DNA from: Ctena decussata
Lineage: Eukaryota > Mollusca > Bivalvia > Lucinida > Lucinidae
Direction: 5' to 3'
Length of the DNA: 64,000 nt
NCBI GenBank assembly: GCA_963989385.1
Contig: OZ022510.1
Location: 1,054,501-1,118,500 of the forward strand
The translations under genes were made by a program, and so were the position numbers. The notes below the pieces were generated by a model, which saw nothing but the letters and a program-made list of their open reading frames with translations, searched no databases and was not told the origin of the DNA. This document shows positions 49,852 to 59,709 of the stretch, piece after piece (position 1 is the stretch's first letter; every line of letters starts with the position of its first letter).

Positions 49852-51306
49852 CAGTGGACTCGACAGTATCGGATCAAGTTCAATAAAAATCCAGTTTTGT
49901 TGAGTGTAAATGCTAAAAGTATGTATGTTATGACACATAACAATTGCAAAAATCCATGTCAAAATATTTACGAAATTTATTCCTTTAAGGGCGGATAACC
50001 TATCTTGGTATACAGGAGGGTCTTACGACAGTAACGAATCAGATGCGACAGTATCGGATCATATGATCTTATTTTATAGAAGAGTTTTTCGGAGGTATTC
50101 TGCCAACCTTCTTAGCTTCAATAACTTTGCTAACGACATTTTTCATGTGGTCCTTCACCAGCAACGGTTATGTCTGTTTAATAAAAGTTAAATGTAAACA
50201 AAAGTACAAGCATGCCAAAAATTCTTAACTCAGTAATTCTTTGCGTCCCATAGCACGGAACTACTCAAACAGTAAAGATCATAATCTGCCTTTGCAAAGT
50301 GTAGACCCTGATAAGACCGTAGTATCTTATCAGGAGTGATTTTCCGCCATAACGATATATCAGAGCAAATAGTGTATAAACACTACAGAGACGTTCTCAG
50401 TTAAGCTGGGCCATTCGCGGACAAAAATGGCCATATACACAACCATTCCAGAATTCAAGAAAAAATCACGAACATAATGCTCATTATATCTGCTTCAATC
50501 TTTAAAATATTTTCAGATAATAGTTTCATTCAACGAGTTCCCCGGCATTAATCTGAGTCTACACAGAGTACAGATGTCCATCCGATGAACGCTAGTCATT
50601 ACTGGGTTCACAACACACATTCGAGCTGATCTCGAATGTTTCTTCAGAATGTTTAGCAGAAGCTTAGTTCTTCTACGCATAACCTTCATTATCATATGCT
50701 AGCATGTTGGGCGTGGGATGGGGGATGTTTTACAAAAAGGATGTTGTCTTAGTTTTATACTGATCTTCTTTGAAAGAAGAACTGCAGCCACTCAGGTAGT
50801 TGATTTATGACGTTTTTTCAGCATCAGACCATACATCCAACATGCAGTTTTCCAGCTGGGCCTGTATTTCAGTTCAAATTATATAATGATCCGTTACGGT
50901 CGCACATCGATGCCCCACTTTTCAAGTCTTTAGTTTCATCAAATACTGGGATGTCACAAAAATAATGGCTGCCTGGAATTTTAGGGATGCTAGGACACAT
51001 TACAAAGCATAATTGATTTCAGTCGCCTAATGATAAAATAGTTTAAATAACCGAAATCTATTTTTGGGTTAACGAGCAACAGGCGAAATGCAAGCGCCGC
51101 TGAAGAGGGGCCAAGCTTTTCAACGACTCTGAATTGTTTCACATCCGCAGATTTCAATCGAATTTTCCACCCTGCACTTTGTCATTGGTCTAACTTGATG
51201 ACTGTAATATGATGGTAAAAAATATTTGCTTCATTTGTAAGAAAAATGGATGATAACTTACGAGTGATCCGATACTGTCGATGATCCGATACTGTCGAGT
51301 CCACTG
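49852..51306. mobile_element. TA-flanked TIR element, 1,455 bp (Tc1/mariner/pogo-like)
   Basis: The ends CAGTGGACTCGACAGTATCG and its complement CGATACTGTCGAGTCCACTG are nearly perfect over about 25 bp, with TA on each side. The right end has an extra copy of TGATCCGATACTGTCGA. CAGT ends with TA duplication fit Tc1/mariner/pogo. No frame longer than about 60 codons and no DDE motif were seen, so it is dead or non-autonomous. Confidence 0.8.
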
Positions 51307-51312
51307 TACATG

Positions 51313-51426
51313 CCCAGCAGGCACATGATGTTGTTCAAATGACGTCACACTGACGAAAAATAGATTTTGTCATTACGTCGCATCGACATCAGTTTGACGT
51401 CATTTTGACGTCATGTGCCTGCTGGG
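51313..51426. mobile_element. 114-bp palindromic MITE with CRE-like TGACGTCA motifs
   Basis: CCCAGCAGGCACATGATG pairs with CATGTGCCTGCTGGG. ATGACGTCAC, TTTGACGTCA and TTTGACGTCAT occur inside, matching CREB/ATF sites. It begins seven bases after the previous element. Confidence 0.8.
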
Positions 51427-51620
51427 TGATAACGTGTAAATGATCATAAAGGAAGCTAAATTATATTTAGTTTATACATGGATATCCTTTGTATCATTGT
51501 TGACAATTCCACGAATGTCTCCCTACCCATTCCAAACAAAACATGAGCTAAGGCCCTCACTTCGTTGCCTGCCGCTAGAAACGAACAGATAACGCAACTG
51601 CAACCCACTGTACAATTTGT

Positions 51621-51710
51621 TCAGTTCAGTTCAATTCTCCCATCGACGTTCCCCAAGTGACTTAACGGTACGTAACCATAGTTGCACACACTTGGCGCCG
51701 TGTGTCCGTC
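51621..51710 (+). repeat. Roughly 90-bp repeat, inverted copy at 56492-56588
   Basis: TCAGTTCAGTTCAATTCTCC, CGGTACGTAACCATAGTTGC and TTGGCGCCGTGTGTCCGTCC recur in reverse orientation inside the 53.9-57.8 kb element. Confidence 0.8.
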
Positions 51711-51901
51711 CAAAACCCACTGTACATATCCATAGCCCTGCACTTTAGATAATACCAAATCAAGGAAAGAAACCATTGCATGAAAAAGGTGATAAATTTA
51801 GCCTAGAAATAATAATAAAAAAAACATGAAAGAAAGCAAAGAAAAATAGATTTCGGTCCAGTCGGTCTGGCCATGGCGGGACCACTATTTTCAATAAGCA
51901 A

Positions 51902-51935
<34 letters not shown>

Positions 51936-53485
51936 ATCTAAATTTAGTCTTCGGCGATGATCTGAAGCTTAGTTTAGTTTAATCATATTTTATTGCAATA
52001 AACGTAAGCAATGGGGTTGGGCCACAAGTTCTCACAACATTAGTTACGACCCTTCCCCTACAGTATAACAACAAATACTCAAACATCACATGGTACCAGA
52101 TAACTCAGCTGGAAAAAAACCCTTCACCAAAACATACATATAAAAACTAAATAATAACATAACATAACATAACATAAATAATATTCCTTGCCAATCATGC
52201 CACCGTGATTTCCCCACACACAAGGACTGATTTGCCAGTATCTTTGCTATACAGACATTAGAGCATTTAGAATTGGCAAGAGTCAAACAAACATCTACCA
52301 GAATGGCCAACAGTAAGGACCCCCACCGGCTGGCTAAAACAGAGCAGCCAGGTCGGGGTCCATATTGCTTATTCAAAAGGCTGAAATCACGGTAGACAAT
52401 TTGAACAATAGTAACATATCATCCTTTAAAGCATCAATGGGGTTACATGATTATCTAATTACAACAGAACAGACAGAAATAAATGACAGAAAGAAAGATG
52501 TAATTCAGTTTTGTAAAACTGAAAGTAAAGACTAAAGAGTACAAAATTAGAGAAAAATTAGGATAGTTTGTGTACAACAACTCATCGTAAAGAAAAACAA
52601 AGGGAAATTAAGTAGAGAAAACAATTAGTAAAGTAATAACAAAAAATAGCAACAAATAAATAATACTATAAAAGATCAACTCGTTTTCACATAAATTATC
52701 ACCGACACGTGCTGAACGCGGAATAGACCAGCCTTAGGGTGTGAAGAGAAGTATCAGTGACGCTTCGTGTACAAACATTGCAAGCGGAAAACGGATACCT
52801 GTTTGGTCTTTGCTTGATTTTTCAAAACATTTTTTTTTCATTTCAAATTATTTATTCGCTCTGTTTTGTTAATACAAACAACTAGAGGAGCATGTAATAA
52901 ATAGTTACAAAAACATAGTGATGGTAGTAATGACAGATTCTTGCGAGTAACTTACCAATGTATTTCCAACTATCGTTTTCATGAATTTAATTAATCATCC
53001 CAGAGGGAACATGAAGTCGAAGATGAGACAGTCTGTTAAAATTGCTTTTTAAAACAGTTTGCTTTTAAGAACACGGTCTTATAATATTGCCGCAAACATC
53101 ACTGTCAGACACAATAGTGTTTCCGAAAATTGAAACTTTGCTTGATAAAAAAAACCAGCACGACTGTTTATTAAGATTGGTGCAACAGACTTTTAAGACT
53201 CGCAGAGGGGATCGAAGTATATGTTTTGTTTTTGTAGTCATGTTTTGGCTGTCTGAAAGAAACACGTACATAGCTAATGAAATTATCGTCATGAATTTTT
53301 TTTTTCTCGAAATAAAAATATAAAGAAATAAAAATAAAGAAATGAAATTGAATAGAACTTATCTAAACTCCAGGAACTACTTGCTATTCTTGACAAACTG
53401 TTTGATTTTTAAACGGAAAAACAAACTCAGAATACAGTCAAAACGTATCTCCAGCTTTTCTAAATCTTAACTCTTAAATCTTAGG
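51711..53485. other. AT-rich stretch; possible LINE 3' UTR on the minus strand
   Basis: A TC microsatellite lies at 51905-51932 and an ACATA repeat at about 52155-52180. On the minus strand near 51995, GCTTACGTTTATTGCAATAA and AATATGATTAAACTAAAC look like a LINE-type 3' end with an A-rich tail, but no coding match was found upstream on that strand. The rest is featureless. Confidence 0.35.
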
Positions 53486-53622
53486 AGTGGACGGGAATGG
53501 ATTTTGCCGGCTCAACTAGGGCAGCTGAAATCAACACAAGGTGAAAAGGGATCGTTTCGAAGTCATCTGTGGTGCCCCAACGACATTGTAAAGTTATGGA
53601 ATAGAACAGAATAGAATAGAAA
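53486..53622 (+). mobile_element. LINE 3' end, 5'-truncated
   Basis: GGCAGCTGAAATCAACACAA, AAGGGATCGTTTCGAAGTCA and TCTGTGGTGCCCCAACGAC match the inverted 17241-17400 copy. It ends with an ATAGA-type tail. Confidence 0.8.
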
Positions 53623-53640
53623 CCTTAAAACTAAATACAA

Positions 53641-53780
53641 AGAATAAGGGGCCCGCTACTAATCCTTGCAGAACACCAGTTCTTATGGAAGCCCAGTCTG
53701 AGACAATTCCTTGAAGACCATTTCGTTGCTTTCTGTCAAAAAGGTACTTTTTGTAGCAAGATTCAAGTTTGTAAAAACGA
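53641..53780 (-). pseudogene. Reverse transcriptase fragment of a non-LTR retrotransposon
   Basis: The minus strand reads FYKLESCYKKYLFDRKQRNG, then SDWASIRTGVLQGLVAGPLFF. This is the RT block Y-L-x-D-R-x-Q-R...G-V-P-Q-G-S-x-L-G-P-L-L-F, with Pro and Ser lost. The fragment is only about 45 codons and ends against an oppositely oriented LINE tail, so it is a dead piece. Confidence 0.8.
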
Positions 53781-54489
53781 CTAGAAGCTTTGCTGACGTC
53801 ACAGCAGCCAGCTCGAACCTCTCTGCCATAGACTATTGGGAGTCACAAAAAGAATTAAAAAGTTAGGTGAGCTGGGTCACTGTACTATAATAAACATCAT
53901 CATGAGTTTCCAAAACTTTATTGGTGAAAAAAGAACAACAAACCACAAAAAACAGCTATGTCTTTGTACTAAAAATCTTCTCCTCCAGAGCCAATTGACC
54001 GATGGCCATGAAATTTGGAATGTAGCATTGAGTACACAAGTACTACCAAAACTGTTCAAATGATGACATTGGGTTAATCTTGACCCTTTTTATGGCTGGG
54101 TAACATTTGCTGTCTGGTTTATTTATATGGGAAAATGCTAAGACAAAAAAATTGAAATTGTTGAAATTTTGGCATATTATTTTTAGTAAATGCAAGCATC
54201 ATAATATGAGCACTACATGAAACTTTTTGAGACAAGAGGTCAAGGTCACTCTTTGGCCGTTGATCAAGGTCTCTCATATTCGACATATTTCGACAATTTC
54301 AAATATGTGCTCAAAAGCCACTAGGCCAATTATCACCAAATTTCATATAGAGCCTCGAGGGGTTGAGGGAACAAAAAAAAAACGGTACAGGTCATAAAAC
54401 CAACAAAGCCGCCATGCCCATTTATGGTGACAACCTTTAAAAATCTTCTATTCCAGAATCAATTGACTGATGACCTAGAAACTTGGTGT

Positions 54490-56270
54490 GTACCAGAAAT
54501 GATACCCCCACCAAAGATGAGGGGGGCATACTGTTTTCAGTGCGGGTCCCGTCGGCGTCACACTTTCTTGTATGCACAATATCTCTCAAACTGATAGATG
54601 GAATTCACCAAAAACTTACATGGATATATCAATGGAACAAGCTTAAGAGCTGATTAGATTTTGGAGACCTTGACCTTATTTTCAAGGTCACAGGAGGACT
54701 TAAATGGCGTCGGCGTCACACTTTCTTGTATGCATGATATCTCTTGAACCAATAGATGGAATTTCACCAAACTTGCATGGATATATCATTGGGACAAGCT
54801 AAAAAGCTGATTAGATTTTGTTGACCTTGACCTCATTTTCAAGGTCACAGGAGGACTTAAATGGCGTGAAAATTTCTTTTATGCACAATATCTCCTGAAC
54901 CAATGAGTGAAAATTCATCAAACTTGCATGGATATATCATTGGGACAAGCTGATTAGATTTTGTTGACCTTGACCTCATTTTCAAAGTCACAGGAGGACT
55001 TAAATGGCGTGAAAATTTCTTGTATGCATAATATCTCCCGAACCAATGAGTGAAATTTCACCAAACTTGCATGGATATATCATTGGGACAAGCTTAAGAG
55101 CTGATTAGATTTTGTTGACCTTGGCCTCATTTTCAAGGTCACAGGAAGACTTAAATGGCGTGAAAATTTCTTGTATGCACAATATCTCCTGAACCAATGA
55201 GTGAAAATTCATCAAACTTGCATGGATATATCATTGGGACAAGCTTAAGAGCTGATTTGATTTTGTTGACCTTGACCTCATTTTCAAAGTCACAGGAGGA
55301 CTTAAATGGCGTGAAAATTTCTTGTATGCATTATATCTCTTGAACCAATGGATGGAATTTCACCAAACTTGCATGGATATATCATTGGGACAAGCTGAAG
55401 AGCTGATTGGATTTTGGTGACCTTGGCCTCATTTTCAAGGTCACAGGAGGACTTAAATATGTGAAAATTTCGCTAAAATTAATATATTCTTGAGCCTTTG
55501 GCTTAATTCCCACCAAACTTGCATAGATATACCTTTGGGACAATCTTAAGAATTGACTGGATTATGGTGACCTTGACCCCATTTTTAAGGTCAAAAGCCA
55601 ACTTACAAATGTTAATGTTTTTCCTTAAAATGTGATATTTCAACCAATGGATGGATAGTCATCAGACTTGCATGGATATATCACTGTTACAGGTTTAAGA
55701 CATGTTTAGTTTTTGGTGACCTTGACCCCTTTTTCAAGGCCATAGTCTTGTATATAAGATATCTTTGGAACCAGTGGATGGATTTTTACAAACTTGCACA
55801 GGTATTTCATTTAGACAAGCTTTACGAGCTTATTAGAATTTGATGACCTAGACCTCACTTTTAAGGTGACAGGAGGACTTATAAATATGTGAAAATTTCA
55901 AGAAAATGGATATATCCCTTGAATGTTGCCTTCATTCCCACCAAACATAATATTTTTCACTAAGAATATATTACTTGAACCAGTTGGTGGAATAAAACCA
56001 GTCTTTTATGGATATATGATTATGACAAGCAGAATTAAAAGATTTTGGTGAGCTTGACTCATTTTGAAGATCACAGAAGGATTTTATATGCTCTTGATTG
56101 TTTTATTGATATATTTAGACAAAACTTGATAGATTATATCAATAGCAGAGTGTTAGGGCAATGAAATGAGTGGATGGGAACACACTTATGGTTGATTTGA
56201 GGAGGTGGGTAATGGGCTGGTGGGGGACATCTGTTTTTCTCTGAAAATCATTTCTAGTTTAAAAATGTTT
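54490..56270 (+). mobile_element. Tandem-array element, about ten 150-bp units, inserted in copy 5
   Basis: It begins near ACCCCCACCAAAGATGAGGG and ends GGGGGACATCTGTTTTTCTC, TGAAAATCATTTCTAGTTT. Units carry TTGCATGGATATATCATTGG and TTGACCTTGACCTCATTTTC, then AAGGTCACAGGAGGACTTAA. Units degrade toward the right. Confidence 0.8.
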
Positions 56271-57026
56271 TTACCTTGTAGAAAATTCTGTTGCAAAGTT
56301 GGTGATAAAAGGTAAAAATGAAATGTTGTTCACATAGTCCTGATCACATGACCAACATGGTTGACACCTCCATGTATGGTGAAACATTTAAAAATCTTTG
56401 TCTCCAGAACCAATAAACCGATGACATCGAAACTTGGTAAGTAGCATTGGATACATAAGTACTACCAAGATTGTTCAAATAATGACCTCATGGACGGACA
56501 CACGGCGCCAAGTGTGTGCAACTATGGTTACGTACCGTTGAGCCACTTGGGTAACGTCGATAAGAGAATTGAACTCCACTGAACTGAATAATGACATCGG
56601 GTTGACCTTGATCTTTCTTTTTCCGGCGAGGTCAAATTTGCTTTCTTGTTATATGGGAAAATGCTAGAACATAAGAATTTGTGGAATTTATAGAAGATTT
56701 TGTTTCATGGTAAAACAAGGTATATAATCGAAATGTTGTGGAAATGGTCCTGGATGGCCGCCACGACTATATATGATAAAAACCTTTAAAACCCTTCTCC
56801 AGAACCAAATAGACCGATGACTTTGAAACTTGGTATGTAGCATCGATTATTCGAGTACTACAAAGATTATTCAAATAATGACCTTGGGTAAACCTTTTAT
56901 CTTTTCTACAGCAAGGTCAAGTTTGGTTGCTTGTGCTTTGATATGGGGAATTGCTAGAACATTAGATTTCATGGAGATTTTTTAACATTTTGGCTTAAAA
57001 ATTGATATAATATTATATAGTCATCA

Positions 57027-57092
57027 ATCGGAGCATGCTCGGCCAATTCCGTGAATCACGGATTCACGGAATTGGCCGAGCGGTGTTCCGAT
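57027..57092. repeat. Near-perfect 66-bp palindrome
   Basis: ATCGGAGCATGCTCGGCCAA and TTGGCCGAGCGGTGTTCCGA are the outer parts, with an inner TTCCGTGAATC|ACG|GATTCACGGAA stem. A half-length relative is at 14205-14255. Confidence 0.85.
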
Positions 57093-57840
57093 GGCCTTGA
57101 AATTTGGTGTGTTTAATCGGACACTAAATACTACCAAAATTGTTCAAATGATTATCTTGGGTTGACCTCGACCTTTTTAAGGCAAGGTCAAATTTGGTTT
57201 CTGGTGCCTTTATATGGGAAAATGCTAGAACATAACAGTTCATGGAAAGTAACCGTTAAAATCTACAGCACTGGAACCAAAGACTGATGGCCTTGAAACC
57301 TTGTATATAACATTAGGTGCTTGAGTTCTATCAAATTTATTCAAAAGATGACCTTGAATTGACCTTGACCTTTTTACAGCAAGGCGAAATTTGCTTCCTG
57401 GTGCATTTATATGAGAAAACGTTATAAAATATTCTTGAAGACTGTCGTATATCCAATCAACAAAATGAGTACTTTTGTGTACCATAGGTCAAGGTCAGTA
57501 TTTGGCCTTTGACCACTGTTACTCATATTTCAACAACTTCATGCTCGGCGTCTCTGCAAACAAAGCGACTGAGCTGATTGAAGCAAAATATCGTATGGAA
57601 TCTCCATACGTCAGGGAAACGACAGTTTGCTTGAATGGTTCATGTCATATGATCAAGATGTCCATCATGCCCATATATGGTAAAAGCCTTTAAAATCTTC
57701 TTCTCTAAAATGCCCTTTAAATAACATTGAAACTGATATGCAGCATTTGAGTTTCATATACTATCAGGTTTATTCAAATGATGACCCTAGTTTGACCTTT
57801 TTACTCAGGTGAGCGATTCAGAGCCTCATGGCCCGCTTGT

Positions 57841-58236
57841 CTCTCGAAGAATGTCATGACTGAGTGCACCTGAACCAGAAACCTTCTCCACGGTTTCCAA
57901 GGTGAGACTGAGAAAGAAAAAATAACGGCGAACTGTGAGAAAACTACATTACATTTTTTTTTCAGTTACAAGCTGTTTTTCTCTTCCAAAACAATTTCAA
58001 ATACATAGATGCTCGGGATTTTTTTGTAAGAGAAAAAAAATCTGTTTTATAGCTTATTTACACAAGACTGATTTACACGTTTGCGGCAGTTTTGGACGGC
58101 TAAAAACTTCCGTCTTAAAACCGAATAAAAACGCCAAGTGCTTTGTCAGGAAAAATGGCACTACTTTCATAGAATATTGTCTTTGAAAGAATGATCATTA
58201 AAACTTTATGCTCTATCATTTTCCTCTGTATAAAAT
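57841..58236. other. No clear feature
   Basis: AT-rich, with T and A runs. No supported exon. Confidence 0.4.
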
Positions 58237-58474
58237 AGCCGTGGCACAGCAAAACCGACACAGTGGCATGTGTGCCTAGCGAAAACTCAGAGCAGCCTGG
58301 GCAATCGCTCAATCTGATTAGAGTCTTTACTGTCCGCATAGAGCTAGCGTAGACCCTTAGCTAGCCATAAAGCACACAGCGACGACTCTGGTCAAACTGG
58401 GCGGATGCCCTGGCTGATTTGAGCCTTCGCTGGGCGCACGTGCCACTTTGTAGGTTTTCTCGTGTTGCGGCTCA
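58237..58474. mobile_element. Palindromic MITE, GAGCCGCGACACGAG family
   Basis: AGCCGTGGCACAGCAAAACC and GGTTTTCTCGTGTTGCGGCT pair. It has the usual CAGCCTGGGC and GCTAGC...CTTAGCTAG inner parts. Confidence 0.8.
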
Positions 58475-58688
58475 TTTAATATGATTATCCAGTTTCAGGG
58501 GTGAAATAAGTGATTTTGTCTCCCAAGGTATAACGGGCTTGAGGGTATATCATTCAGTATACTGTACATATATGTGCATACATATAGCAATTTTATTATA
58601 ACATACTAACATACAGTATAATAAACGGATACAGAAGTAAGTCATTGACTTATTTAGAAACTTTGAGTGGCGTCGCATGAAAGGTTGT

Positions 58689-58693
58689 GTTGT

Positions 58694-58724
<31 letters not shown>

Positions 58725-58730
58725 GGGGGG
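58689..58730 (+). repeat. GT repeat followed by a G tract
   Basis: About 20 bp of TG repeat run into an uninterrupted run of more than 20 G. A tract this long can form a G-quadruplex and is prone to length error. Confidence 0.9.
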
Positions 58731-58959
58731 CTTAAGACATGTGCATACCGCAAATAACCAAAGCAGCCCCCACATCCGTGCAGACCGACTAGAGGCATAA
58801 CCTTCACTATTGATCCATAGACAATGTAAGTGAATAGGGAAAACTCCAACGAAACTGATCCGAGTCTTCTCAAATGTGCATACACGGTGAAGTAACCCCA
58901 TCAATCAATTATTTTTACTTTCAGCTGACTTTGAATTAGCATCTAACTATGCAGTATAA

Positions 58960-59136
58960 CGACCATTATGGAAGCAAACTCTAGAAGTTGAGGACCCAAA
59001 ACATTTTCTATTTGACTGTCAGGGCTTTCAAATTTTAAGTCAAGAACTTTTAAACAAAATTTCTCCAATTTGCCATCCTACTCTTAATATACTTCTGTTC
59101 GGCAGCGAACACCTTTATGAAATCGAAAACCGCTAA
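58960..59136 (+). pseudogene. Non-LTR retrotransposon ORF2 C-terminus
   Basis: The plus strand reads RPLWKQTLEVEDPKHFLFDC, continues through ICHPTLNILLFGSEHLYEIE and ends at TAA (59134). EDPKHFLFDC matches the D/E-x-x-H-F-L-F-x-C-P motif at the C-terminus of many LINE polyproteins, and LLFG follows at the usual distance. Only the last 60 or so codons remain. Confidence 0.7.
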
Positions 59137-59149
59137 TTACGCCCGGAAT

Positions 59150-59290
59150 TCTGTAAATGGATTGTAAACATGAAAAACAGCTAGGAAATCGGCTTTTGGT
59201 GTTGGAAAGTTGTTCGCTGCAGAACAGAAGTATATTAAGGGTAGGCTGGCATTTGAGAAATTTTGTTTCGAACAAAATGGACCTAGTATT
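59150..59290 (-). pseudogene. Second LINE ORF2 C-terminal fragment, facing the first
   Basis: The minus strand reads KFLKCQPTLNILLFCSEQLS and then FPSCFSCLQSIYRIPG. CxPTLNILLFxSExL is shared with the plus-strand copy just to the left, so the two fragments form an inverted pair (GTTCGCTGCAGAACAGAAGT pairs with ACTTCTGTTCGGCAGCGAAC). Confidence 0.65.
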
Positions 59291-59316
59291 TTTAGGAGCA
59301 AATTCTTTTTCCTTTA

Positions 59317-59536
59317 TAGGGGAGAGTCGGGTAACTTCGGACAGGCGGGTAAATTCGGACATACAATTGCAAACAGTGAAAATCCAGATGAGACGGCTCA
59401 TAATGAGCCGTCTCATCAGGATTTTCTCTGTTTGGCCAGTTAATTTTTGTTTCCGTTCCAAACAACTGACATACAAAGGAAACTATGTCAGTGTCCGAAT
59501 TTACCCGCTGTCCGAAGTTACCCGACTCTCCCCTAG
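59317..59536. mobile_element. Palindromic MITE, GGGGAGAGTCGGGTAACTTC family
   Basis: TAGGGGAGAGTCGGGTAACT pairs with AGTTACCCGACTCTCCCCTA. The inner stem is GATGAGACGGCTCATAATGA and complement. A half copy lies at 45929. Confidence 0.85.
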
Positions 59537-59709
59537 TAGACCCACTTTTGGAAGGGTTACATTGGCAAGGGAAGCAAGCAGGAAGTTTCAATAGATCTCT
59601 CCCTTTTAAGCGCGACTATGTGAAACTAAGACGGGCCTGTGCAACACCCTTCGTGTGCGTTCCGGTGCGAGTGCGCCTGTGCAAAAAATGTTCACCAGTT
59701 GCGTTTAGC

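Larger units (their letters stand above)
53860..57840 (-). mobile_element. Pearl/HINE-type element, copy 5 (outer, interrupted)
   Basis: The right end TTACTCAGGTGAGCGATTCA and GAGCCTCATGGCCCGCTTGT is the inverse of the AACAAG-type 5' end, so the element reads on the minus strand. The core repeats (ATTGACCGATGGCCATGAAA, GCATTGAGTACACAAGTACT) resemble copy 4. It is interrupted by a tandem-array element (54490-56270) and by a roughly 97-bp insertion (56492-56588). The left border is uncertain. Confidence 0.6.
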
